From: Garcia nutans
Lineage: Eukaryota; Streptophyta; Magnoliopsida; Malpighiales; Euphorbiaceae
Direction of reading: 5' to 3'
Length of the DNA stretch: 64,000 nucleotides
Assembly: GCA_947685225.1 (NCBI GenBank)
Contig: CANTUV010000032.1
Coordinates: forward strand, 26,047,501-26,111,500
The translations under genes were made by a program, and so were the position numbers. The notes under the pieces were generated by a model that saw nothing but the letters and a program-made list of their open reading frames with translations, was not told the origin of the DNA and searched no databases. Shown one piece after another: positions 27,585 to 38,071 of this stretch. The number at the start of each line of letters is the position of its first letter. Position 1 is the stretch's first letter.

Positions 27585-27935
27585 AGTTACTTTGGATGAA
27601 TGTTGATATGGATGTTTGATTTTATTTCATGTGTTTGATATAACTTGATAGGTTGCTTTGGATGAATATAGTTTGATATATATATTTGGTCTTATTTGAA
27701 CTATTTGATATACTTTCACAGGTTGCTTTGGATGAATGTTGATAAGGATATTTGGTCTTATTTGAACTGTTTGATATACTTTTACAGGTTGCTTTAGATG
27801 AATGTTTATATGGATATTTGGTCTTATTTGAACTGTTTGATATACTTTCACAAGTTGCTTTAGATGAATGTTGATATGGATCTTTGGTGTTATTTGAACT
27901 ATTTGATATACTTTCACAGGTTGATTTGGAAGAAT
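27585..27935 (+). repeat. 66-bp tandem repeat, about five copies
   Basis: Units begin AGGTTGCTTTGGATGAATG and end GATATACTTTCAC, spaced 66 bp apart from about 27650 to 27920. Open frames on both strands across the array are a by-product of a period divisible by three and are not genes. Confidence 0.85.
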
Positions 27936-27954
27936 TTTGATGCATGGATGTTTG

Positions 27955-28480
27955 ATAATTGTATATCAACCCATACCAATACATATCAACCCATATCAAC
28001 CCATATGAATCCATATCAACACCTATTGATCCATATCATCTCATATCATTTGTATATGAACTGGTATCTATCCATACCAAATTGATATCAATCTTTATCA
28101 AAACATATCATGACATATCATCCCATATCAATTGCATAATAACTTATAACTATAGATATACTATCCATATCAATGCCTATCAACCCATATCAATACAGAT
28201 CGACACATATCACAAGTATAATAACTCATATATATAGATAGAAACTTATATCTATTTGTATCAATTTATATCAACACATATCAATCCATATCATCCCATA
28301 TCACATGTATATTAACTGGTATCTATCCATATCAAAATATATCAAGACATATCATCCCATATCAATTGTATAATAACTCATAACTATAAATATAAACTTA
28401 TATAAAATCTATATCACTACATATCATCCTATAGCTGTTGTATATTAACTCTTATCTATCTATATCAACATTTATCACTT
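27955..28480 (-). repeat. CATATCAACCCATATCA-rich array, inverted relative to 22200-24030
   Basis: Irregular repetition of CATATCAACC, CATATCAATC and CATATCATCC. The reverse complement (GGTTGATATGGATTGATATG) is the heptad type found at 22200-24030. It lies just after the 3' end of the - strand transposase. No stable period longer than about 9-10 bp was seen, apart from TATCAATTG-plus-TAATAACTCATAACTAT blocks near 28128 and 28362. Confidence 0.7.
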
Positions 28481-28594
28481 GTACAATAGCTCTTGTCAGC
28501 AGTTCAACAATCCGTCATAGCATTCCAATAATATCTAATGTTTACATAACAGTTCAACAACCTTCCATACAAGCCAACAACATTCAATAAGTAG

Positions 28595-30800
28595 TTAAAT
28601 AGTTTTTGAATACAATAAATGATAAAACACATTATTTTTACTTTTTAACACTCGTTGATCTTGACATGGTATGCAAAGAGATGGAATTTTGACAAGTAGA
28701 TCCATTATGGCCATGCTCACGGCAACGATTGCACTTAGGTTGAGATTTTTCTCACCTAAAGAAGGAATCATGTATTTTTTCTGCCTCCCAGTTGATGTGC
28801 GCACATCTGGTGGTTGAAGAGTGACATTGTGAATGTGCTCCGGAATACAAAAATCAGTAATATAATAAATTGGACTTATGACTTCTTTATATGTTTCATA
28901 CCAAGACTCATGTGTGTAATGGAGAACACAACTCATAAGGGTCATAGGTACTATTTCTAATAAACACAAGGGCATGCACATACGGGAGTTGATCTAATTG
29001 GAATTTCCTATAATAATAAGTCTTTAGAGACATCAACAATATAATTTTTCTCTATGTCCTTAATGTCGTATTTGTTATAGCTAGAAGGCTCAACTAGCAA
29101 AATAACATTAACAAGGTTATATAATAATATAACAATTAATGATAGATGAGGAAGCATCCATTGCCATTTTATCTGTGGGCTCCTCTTCTTTGCATTGAAG
29201 TTCATAAAATCATCATTGATACATCTTTCTGACCTCGTTAACAAATGCCATATTTGGAAACTCTTGGTCCTTTACAAGCACAACATTGATCGATTCAGAA
29301 ATATTAGTTGTCATGATGTTATAATCCCTTCTATGCATATGAGACTGCATCCACCTATCAAGCCCAATACCTTTTAGATATTCTTTGGCACTGGGTATTG
29401 AAATGAAAAAACCACCATAAAGTGTGGTAAAATCACTTATTTTGTAGGCCTTCGTTTTTTTTATAGTAGTGCTTCTTAAGGTCCTTGGTTATATGTTTAA
29501 ATTTGCACTTTAAGTTGTTTAACAAGTGATACATCAAATCCCATGGAATACATTTAGGAAAACATCTGCTACATCATTTTGAATGCTTAGGTGTCTATCA
29601 GAAACAATAATATGATATGGTCTTTCACCTAAATCTTCCTTCAACCTTATAAGAAACCACATCAATGATGCATAATTTTTTGAATAACCAATCTCAAATT
29701 TCAAAAGAAATATCTGTTGGTTTGCATCATGACAAATGGCAGTGAAAAGCACCCCTCGATACTTTTCTTTTAAATATGTGTCATCAATAGTAACTACAGG
29801 TCTATAATGTTAAAAATCTTTTATTGAAGCATTAAAAGCAAAGAAAAGATATAAAAAATCTATTATCATCACCACATTGTAGATGTATCACTATACCGGG
29901 ATTAGTTTCGCCTAGTATAGTACCCATTCTGATATTCTCTTATACATATTCCTATCCCCTCCATGTAATAGAATAACTATTCTCAATATTAATTTATTAT
30001 GCATATCATCAATCATGTCTTTTGGTTAAAAAACCCTCATAGGATTTATGAATCGCTTCTTAACACATTCAACGACAACCTAACTAGTTTCTTGCCTGTG
30101 TGTAGTCTGATCAAAAATAGTCGGACATGTACGTTGTGTTACATATTTTGTCACCATCCAACAATCCTTTAGGTCTCCAAAACTTTTTACTCTCAATCTC
30201 CAAGTACAAGTTTTATTAATACAGCACACGATAAAGAAAGAAGTATGGACTTGAAGACCTTAAATTAGAATTTCTCCATAATTGCAATGAGGGACATGGA
30301 TGTTTTAATATCATCTCTTGAGTTAAATATTTTTCCCTCCTCAACCATTTCAGATATAGAACTTTCACCTAGTAACTCTGGGTTTCTTCATTGTCAGTAG
30401 TAATATGTTCTGCCTCATTATTACAATCAAAATTAATGTCATTACTATGTTTGACCCCAGTATGCTAAAATTCTACATGATCATCAATAATATGTTCTAC
30501 CCCAACATTACAGTCTACATGAATCTCATTATTATGTTATGTCGTTCCTCTGTATATGAATTATGTACATTATGTTCATTTTCATAATATTCTGGGCATA
30601 CATGGATAGATTTAGTAATCAGTGAAAACCTTGCATCTTTAGCTTCTGAGATTGAATTAAGACCTGGTACCTCTACTTGGACACTTTGTTTCACACTATG
30701 AGGATCATTACTATCATGTCTAGATTTATATATGCCTTCTTCAACATTAACAATCAATGGATGTTTAAGTCTATCCTCCATAGCAATGCCCATGAATATC
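28595..30800 (-). pseudogene. MULE transposase, core and C-terminal part (broken)
   Basis: Read from 30800 downwards: a variable acidic N-terminal linker (30793-30515), then a MuDR-type DNA-binding region with a KTCTWRLRVKS segment near 30210 and the PKDMID motif near 30020. The MULE/DDE core follows at 29800-29200, with TIDDTYLKEKYRGVLFTAI, an FEIGYSKNYASLMWFL segment, VSDRHLSI and MTTNISESIN. The SWIM-to-tail region lies at 28981-28595 and contains YETYKEVISPIYYI, PPDVRTSTGRQKK and a broken zinc knuckle. Frameshifts and stops interrupt it at several places (for example near 30350, 30050, 29540 and 28985). The missing N-terminus lies at 63191-63473, beyond the retrotransposon nest. Confidence 0.85.
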
Positions 30801-33115
30801 TGTGAGCGGAGATTTTTGCCTCCACTCCCGGTGGAATGGTTCTTGTAACTTCGGCGTTGTTTAGGCTCGGGGCCTTAGAGAACACGGACCTAAGTCCGGA
30901 GAAAATGGAGTTGCCATCCGGATGAGCCAGGAAAAAAGAAAGGGGTGGATGACTCGATTCCTAAGGAATCTCCAACCCCCTAATGGGTTTGAAAAGTTGG
31001 GTACGTGTGGGGAAGGTGAGAAATGGCCCAGCACCCCCACAATGCTTGGTTCATTGGAACCGGCCTCCTTTATAGGTCTTAATATTATAAAATTCTTAAA
31101 TATAACAATATTATCCATATTACACACAATAATTAAAATAAAGCATCGATATATTGAAAATCAAAACAATGTCCAAGCAAAACAAATAAATGGACACCCA
31201 TCCGAAGATGGAAACATGCTCTTACATAATCCATGCCTAAATAGGACACCCACCGAAAGGTAGAAACATGTCCTTTACATTGGTCTAAGATATAAAAACA
31301 ATTTAAATTACATGATATTTAACTGATGAGGTACCCACCAAGTGGAAACATACCTCTTACAACATTTGGAAATCAAAATAAATCGATAAAGTAAATAACC
31401 ATTCATCATAAATAAATCATTCATTAAAGATATTAATCAAAATATAAAATAAACATTCATCCATGATAATTTAAATAAACTAATCATTGAAATTAAATAA
31501 ACCAACAAAGCATTAAAAATAAATTAAAGCATATAATAGACTACATAATCAAATATAAAATTAAATAAAGCAAATAAAGATTCAAATTAGGGCTACTGTT
31601 TCTATTTAAGATTCTTTATTTAATGTGTTTAGGGTTTGGGAATTTATGGGTTTAAGCTACTGTAAGTTTTAAAGGAACTGAAATGGATTAAAGTTTTATA
31701 ATTTAAGAGGTTGATAAAGTTCTTTGATTAACCAAATTAGTGTTTAAGGAGTGAAATCATAAAATTAGGGTTTGGACACTTTAAAACATTATATTTATGA
31801 TTATTAGCTACTTATTGTGTTGAATTTTAATATTTAGGTTTATAAGGTTTTAGAGTTTTAAAGATTAGGATTTAGAAAAATTGCGGTTTAAGGTTTTAAG
31901 GGAATTAGGGTTTAAGAAAACTAGGGTATAAAATAATTTGTTTGAGGTTACTGTCTTAGTTTTAAAGTTGAATTATGGTTTTTAGTGTTTCGGAGAATGT
32001 ATTAGATTTTAGAATTTGAAAAAATAATTTATAGTTTTATGAAGCTTTATGAAAATAAACAAAACGATTTAAGGTTTATAGAAACAGAAAAGATATTTTT
32101 TAGGGTTTTTGGAAAGAAAAGGATTCAATTTAGGATTTTGAAAAATTGGAAAGCAGATTAGGGTTTTGGTAAATTAATGAAATGATTTAAGGTTTTGAAA
32201 AGATAGAAAGTAAATTAGGGTTTTAAGATTTTGAAGAAACAGAAACAACAATTTTAAGATTTTTAGAAAACAAAGAAACGAATTAAGGTTTTTAGAATCA
32301 AAAGTAACAATTGGATGATTCAAGCTACTGTGAAAAAAATTAGATATTCATACCTTCGTTTGTTGGTTCCACCAAAAATTACTTCTTGGATGAACAAGAA
32401 CAAAGGCAAAATGGTTGCCTTTGATGGATTGAATTTCTTGTTTGCTTCTCTCAAAAGTTCGATCGTAAATCTCTGCCAAAAAGTTTTAAAGTCCGATCAC
32501 TTTTCTATGTTTTTTTCTTCACTCGATTTTCCTCCCTTTTTTTTCCTCCCCTTTTTTCCTTCTTTTTTTTCCTCCCAAATTTCGATCCCCCTTTTTCTGT
32601 GTTGTTTATAGTCCTATTTATAGATGATTTTGGTGATTAATCTTAATTGTTCACGGAATCTAACATTAATTAAGAAAAGGAAACCGAAACCAAATTGAAT
32701 TTGGTTTCGAAAAAAATTACGTCGAAAAAATTTTGCTGGCTGCAGAAAAATTTTGCTGGCGAAAAAACTGTCGTGGGAATTTGCGGGCTGCGGGCCGCGG
32801 AGCTGGCTGCAGGCCATTTCGCCCGCAGAAAAAATCTGCAGGCGAAATGGCTTTGGCCATTTCGTCCAACCCCTTTTCGGCAACAAAATTTTTCGTCGCC
32901 GATTTTTATTTTTATTTATTTGTTTATTTTTATTTATTTGTTTATTTTTATTTTTATTTATTAATTATAAAAACTAAATACTAAAGTAAATATTATTTAG
33001 TTAAGATAACACAAAATTATTTTGGACTAATTAAAATATATTGGACAACACAAAAATTATTTTGGACTAATTAAAAAATATTCGACCAGACTGGGTAAAA
33101 AATTAAGGGTCTATA
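30801..33115 (-). repeat. Element X 3' LTR (2315 bp)
   Basis: It begins TGTGAGCGG on + and ends AAGGGTCTATA, so in element sense it starts TATAGACCC with the terminal TG mutated to TA. It is nearly collinear with 59548-63190 once the solo LTR in the latter is removed. It carries a TATA motif (CCTATTTATAG on +, 32613-32623), a GC-rich hairpin (32813-32851) and many AGGGTTT-type telo-box motifs at 31580-32290. Confidence 0.85.
32613..32623 (-). promoter_or_regulatory. TATA box of the X 3' LTR
   Basis: CTATAAATAGG in element sense. The equivalent in the 5' LTR is at 62740-62750, and the counterpart in the Y LTR is TATAAATA at 35210-35217. The same relative position in all three supports a core promoter. 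Confidence 0.55.
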
Positions 33116-33131
33116 GTTTGCCCCCCTGCTT
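33116..33131 (-). other. Polypurine tract of element X
   Basis: In element sense AAGCAGGGGGGCAAAC lies immediately before the 3' LTR. Confidence 0.75.
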
Positions 33132-33184
33132 GAATCATATGAGACTTTAGTGAAAGAGAGTTAAAAACAATAAGACTTAATTTT

Positions 33185-33655
33185 TGAGATGGTTGAGGTT
33201 TTGAGTTTTGGACCCGGTTCGAGTTCCGGACTCAAGGATAATTTTAGGTTCTGGACCTAAGTGTAATTTTAGGTTCTGGACCTAAGGATAATTTGGGTTC
33301 TAGACCTGAGCTAAGTTCTGGACTTAGAAGAGATTCTAGGTTCTGGACCTAAGGAAAATTTAGGTTCCGGACCCGAGCTAAGTTCTGGACTTAGAAGAGA
33401 TTCTAGGTTCTGGACCTAAGGAAAATTTGGGTTCTGAACCTGAGCTAAGTTCTGGACTTAGAAGAGATTCTAGGTTCTGGACCTGAGGATAATTTGGATT
33501 CTGGACTCGAGCTAAGTTCAGAAAAGATTCTAGGTTCTGGACCTAAGAAAAATATGGGTTTTGGACTCGAGCTAAGTTCTGGACTTAGAAGATATTCTAA
33601 GTTCTGGACCTAAGAAAAATTTGAGTTTTGGACCCAAGCTAATAAAGATTTAATT
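33185..33655. repeat. GTTCTGGACCTAAG tandem array (element X)
   Basis: Imperfect units of about 65-70 bp combining TCTAGGTTCTGGACCTAAG with GAGCTAAGTTCTGGACTTAG. The same array is longer in element Z (44400-45185). It lies between the antisense ORF and the 3' LTR. Non-coding. Confidence 0.85.
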
Positions 33656-33789
33656 ATCTGCAAAAAATAAATTTTTTGGTTCAAAAAGTTTGACTAATTT
33701 TTGTGCACGTCTTCTCCTTGCCCCTGCGTGTAAAAATATTTATACACACGCAAGCATTTGAATGGTTAAATTGAATAATTGAATTTACT

Positions 33790-33905
33790 GTTTATTTACT
33801 GTGTAGTCACTGTTCATGCACTATTTACTATTCATAAATAGTAACTCACTATTCGTAAATAGTATTTTACTATTCATCAATAGTAATTTACTATTTATCA
33901 ATAGT
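33790..33905. repeat. ACTATTCATAAATAGTA palindrome cluster (element X)
   Basis: Four to five short dyads of the type ACTATT-N-AATAGT directly upstream of the antisense-ORF TATA box. The counterpart in Z is at 45320-45560. Confidence 0.75.
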
Positions 33906-33946
33906 AAACATAATTTTAAATTTTATTTTTTTCCTTGCCGTTTCTC

Positions 33947-33954
33947 TATATAAA
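33947..33954 (+). promoter_or_regulatory. TATA box of the antisense ORF (element X copy)
   Basis: TATATAAA inside TTTCTCTATATAAAG, with the ATG at 34048. The Z copy has TTTCTCTATAAAAAG with the ATG at the same distance. Confidence 0.6.
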
Positions 33955-34047
33955 GCAACGAATTCTTTCATTTCATTCACAGCAAAATCTATAATTTCTA
34001 TAATTCTCTCAAATTCCTTCAAATTTAGCACATAGTTTTAAAAAAAA

Positions 34048-34711
34048 ATGCATACTTCAAGGTCAGGGACTCATTCTAATGCTGAGTTATTATGGTTTAT
34101 TCGGCATCATGAAGATGAAAATATAGATATACTAGCCGGGATGAACGGTAATTATTCTTCTTTTTTTTCTTTTTTTATTCGTATTTCTGTTATTTTTTTT
34201 CTTTATTATATATATATGTTTTTTTTTCTTTGTTTTTTTTTCTTTTTTTGTTATTATTTTTTTTCTTTTTTTCTTTCTTTCTTCGTTTTTTCTTCTTTTT
34301 TATTTTTTTTTCTGTTATTTGTTTATATTATTATTTTTATTATTTTATTTTATTTTTTTAATTTTTAATTTATGTTTTTATATTATGCTCTTTTATTATT
34401 ATTGTGTTTGCCTTTATTTTTTATTTATATTATTATCTTTTAAAAAATTTAGGAAAATAAATTAATTTAAGCAGATAGAATAATATATACTTACCTGGTA
34501 TTAACTTACCTGGCTCCATGTTAGCGTGATCGTTGCGTTGTTCGGGCCGGAGGGTGTATTTACAAAGCCCGACAATGGTATGATGTAGTGCCTTCTCGAG
34601 TAAGGTATATTATTTGAGATTGTGGCTTTGAGAGCTTCATTTTATAATTGCCATCCGAGGAGTATCTGATAGACCGGAGCGCAGTACAGGCAATTGCAGA
34701 ACGATGGTTGG
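34048..34711 (+). pseudogene. Plant-mobile-domain antisense gene, 5' fragment (element X)
   Basis: The first exon begins at the ATG at 34048 (MHTSRSGTHSNAELL, then HHEDENIDILAGM) and matches the first exon of the complete copy at 45700. A T-rich expanded intron (about 34150-34480) follows. The second exon resumes near 34520-34711 with the CRACIYKARQWYDV-like and LPSEEY segments. It is cut at ACGATGGTTGG by insertion of element Y, and an in-frame TAA lies near 34650. Relative to X's own gag-pol it is antisense. Confidence 0.7.
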
Positions 34712-36881
34712 TGTAGACCCTTAATTTTTGATCCAGTCCGGTCCAATATATTTTAGTCCAAAATAATTTTTATGTTGTTTAATATATTTTAATTGGTCCA
34801 AAATAATTTTTGTTATTTTAATTAAATAATTTTTTACTTTAGTATCTAATTTTTATTAATAAAAAATAAAAATTAAAAATTAAAAATTAAAAAATTAAAA
34901 ATAAAAATAAAAAAATCGGCAACGGAAAAATTGGTGACGAAAAAATCGTTGCCGAAAGTCAGGGCGGGCCCGTGGGTATTTCGCCCACAAAAGTTGCCTA
35001 TGGGCGAAATGGCCCGCAGGCCTGTTTCGCAAGCACAATTTTCCTGCGGCAATTTTTTTCGCTAACGCAATTTTTCCAGAATAATTTTTTTTTGCCAGCG
35101 AAATTTTTCGACGCAACTTTTTTAAAACCTAATGCAATTAGGTTTCTGTTTCCTTTTCTTAATAAATAATGTATGCCGTGAGCAACTAGAAAAAAACCAT
35201 AAAAACTTCTATAAATAAGGAGGCAGAGAGAGGGAAAAGAGAATCAGAAATTGGGACGAAAATTGGGAGAGTTTGAAACCGAATCTGTGAAGGAAAACTT
35301 TAATCAAATCTGGCTTTTTGAGAGATGAAGAAGAAAAGCATTAACAAATCATCAAAGGCAGCAACTGCCTTTGTTTCTGTTCATCCAAGAAGAATTTTTT
35401 AGAGTAACCATCAAAAGGAGGTATGTATTAATTGTTATATTTTTTCACAGTAGCATAAACTATGAAATTGTGTTTTTTTAATTCAAAAACCCTAGAACTT
35501 TAATTTAGTCTTTCTCAAATTAAAAACACTAATTCGTTGTTTTATTTTCCAAAAAGACTTAAAATTGTTATTTTTACTTCTTTAAAATTTTAAAACCCTA
35601 ATTGAACATGTTTTTCTTCAAAACCAAAATTTGATTCTGTTTCTTTCCAAACACCTTAACAAATTTCTTTTCTATTTATGTAAACTTTAAATCGTTTGTT
35701 TAATTCATAAAACTTCATGAAATTACCAATTGTTTTTTTCCAAATTCTAAAAAATCTAAACATTCACCGAAACCCTAAATTCAAAAATCCTAAAACCCTA
35801 ATTTAATTTCAAAACTCAAAATAGTAAACCCTAACCCCCTAAAATCTTAAACTCTAATTTTTTCTAAATCATAATCCTTTAAAACTTTAAAACCATAAAA
35901 ACACAAATTTTACAATTTTACACAGTATGTTTAAAACATTATTCAATGAGTAACCATAAACCATAAATCTAAGTATTTTAAAGTGTTCAAACCCTAGTTT
36001 CATGATTTCACCATCCAAACATTAATTTGGTTAATCAAAGAACTTTATCAACCTTTTAAAACATAAAACCTTAATTTATTTTAATTCCTTAAAAAACTCA
36101 CAGTAGCGATAATTTAGATTTTTATTTGCCTTATTCAATTCTATATTTGATTATGCTTTGATTTATTTTATATGCTTTAATTTATTTAAGTTCAATGCTT
36201 GGTTTATTTAATTTATCATGGATGGATGTTTACTTTCTATTGATATTTAATACCTTTGATGAATAATTTATTTATGATGAATGATTATTTATTTATATCA
36301 ATTTATTTAGATTTCCAAATGTTGTAAGAGGCATGTTTCCACTTGGTGGGTACCTCATTAGTTAAATATCATGTAATTTAATTTGCTTTTCTATTTTAGA
36401 ACCAATGTAAAGGACATGTTTCTACCTTTCGGTGGGTGTCCTATTTAGGCATGGGATGTAAGGACATGTTTCCATCCTTGGATGGGTGTCCATTTATTTA
36501 CTTTGTTTGGACATTGTTTTGATTTTTAATATATCGATGCTTTATTTTAATTATTGTGTGTAATATGGATAATGTTGTTATATATAAAAATTTTATAATA
36601 TTAAGACATGTAAAGGAGGCTAATTCCAATGAACCGGGCGTTGTGGGGGTGTTGGGCCATTTCTCACCTTCCCCACACGTACCCAACTTTCTGAACCCAT
36701 TAGGGGGTTGGGGATTCCTTAGGAATTGAGTCATCCACCCCTTTCTTTTTCCCGGCCCGTCTGGGTGGCGACTCCATTTTCTCCGGACTTAGGTCTGTGT
36801 TCTTTGAGGCCCCGAGCCTAAACAGTACCGAAGTCGCAAGAACCATTCCACCGGGAGTGGGAGCAAAAATCCTCACTCACA
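34712..36881 (+). repeat. Element Y 5' LTR (2170 bp)
   Basis: TGTAGACCC start and TCACA end. It is homologous in inverted orientation to the X and Z LTRs. It contains a hairpin region at 34975-35030, a TATA box at 35210-35217 and several AAACCCTA telo-box motifs at 35490-35870. Confidence 0.85.
35210..35217 (+). promoter_or_regulatory. LTR TATA box (element Y)
   Basis: TATAAATA about 500 bp after the LTR start, in the same relative position as in the X LTRs. Confidence 0.5.
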
Positions 36882-36882
36882 G

Positions 36883-36900
36883 TGGCGACTCCACTGGGGA
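36883..36900 (+). other. Primer-binding site, tRNA-Arg type (element Y)
   Basis: TGGCGACTCCACTGGGGA starts one base after the LTR. It is complementary, with one mismatch, to the 3' end of plant tRNA-Arg(ACG) as I recall it. Arg-type primer sites are known from Ogre/Tat elements. Confidence 0.75.
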
Positions 36901-38071
36901 TAAGAGAAGTTGATTCCGTTGGTCTTTATATTATACTATTCTTTCTTATAATGATATTATCCATTGCATCATATTATATTGCATCGTGTGCGTGAGTTAG
37001 GATGCCCGTGTTACCCGTGTTGTGTTATGTAAGGGATACCATACTTTCACTCAAGGTATGGAGATCGAGCATGGCATAACCACTCATAGCCTCGTACCAT
37101 TCGGTATATACTTGCTATGGGAACCTAAGCCTTTTAACCCAAAGACTAAAGCTCATGTAATTGGCCTAGTTACTTTCCTTAGGTTTTACCCCAAATGCAT
37201 GTTGTTTGACTATGGTTAATTTATCTTGGCTTAAATCATGGCTTATTTGGTTTGTTCTTTTTCTAATTTGACCCAAGTACATTTGCAAGCTCAAATAAAT
37301 TTTTCTTTAAAATCCAAAAGACCAAAGCTATTTTCAATACTTTTCAAGATGGTCTTTGGACATAAAACTTTTCTAAAAACAAATCAAAAATTCTTTTTGC
37401 TCATGGCCCAAATACTAAGCCCAAAATCCATTTTTCTAAAATCTTTTTACAATGGGCTTAGAAATAAAATTATTTTCATCCAACCTTTTCTTATAAAGAG
37501 CTTGCAAATTATTTAGGTCAATTACGAAATACCAAAAATTAATTGTGGGCCTAGTTTATACTAAGAATAAATTAATCATGGGCTTGTTTTTGGCATGAAC
37601 CATTAGTTACTCTTTTCAAGAAAAAAATCTATCTGTAATAAACCTCTTAATTTAGTTTTAATCCAATATAGCATAAAAGCTACTTTAATTGGTTGGATGG
37701 ATTAAAACCTAATTAATGGAAATTATCATGGATGGATTTCCATTTTTGAAAATATAACTATTGGTTGAAACGTCTAAGGGAATTATTCGAAAATAAGATA
37801 CCCCATATTGGTATTTTGTTAACCATATATCTAGGAAAAGAGACTCGCCATTCGTGTGTGGATGTTATAAGGTTGGAAGGAACGTCCTAATTATCTTTCT
37901 TCGTTGATTGTTCGTGCATACATACATACATGCATACATTTACGTCTCATATCATTGATCCTCTCTAGCTCACAGCCCTGGATTACGATAGTTCAAAAGC
38001 TTACAACAATCTGACCTACGCCGGAGATGAAGTATCTAGCAACGACTCAATCACTTGCTCACCAAAAATAA
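36901..38071 (+). other. Untranslated leader between primer site and gag (element Y)
   Basis: About 1.2 kb that is collinear with 58367-59528 in element X. It holds one small ORF (37022-37219) also present in X. Otherwise non-coding. Confidence 0.6.
37022..37219 (+). CDS. Small leader ORF of unknown function (65 aa)
   Basis: It starts MLCKGYHTFTQGMEIEHG and is mirrored by 59219-59407 in element X with several conservative changes and a frame change near the end. It lies about 120 bp after the primer site and upstream of gag. Some Ogre elements have an extra ORF before gag, but this one is far shorter and matches no domain I know. It could be a chance ORF kept by recent common ancestry. Confidence 0.3.
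   Translation: MLCKGYHTFTQGMEIEHGITTHSLVPFGIYLLWEPKPFNPKTKAHVIGLVTFLRFYPKCMLFDYG

Noticed and set aside
27622..28014. A 130-aa - strand frame with repeated SNSSNKTKYPYQHSSK-like units
   Set aside because: The 66-bp tandem repeat has a period divisible by three, so an open repeating frame is expected by chance; a second overlapping frame is open for the same reason.
31580..32290. Interstitial telomere tract
   Set aside because: AGGGTTT motifs are scattered and not in tandem phase; the same layout recurs in every Tat LTR.
32614..32984. Overlapping frames on both strands over the GC-rich LTR hairpin
   Set aside because: Openness comes from GGCGAAAA-type repeats and GC content; no homology to a protein family.
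34048..34368. A 106-aa + strand frame with a poly-Phe/Tyr tail
   Set aside because: Only the first ~35 residues are a real exon of the PMD gene; the rest reads through an expanded T-rich intron.
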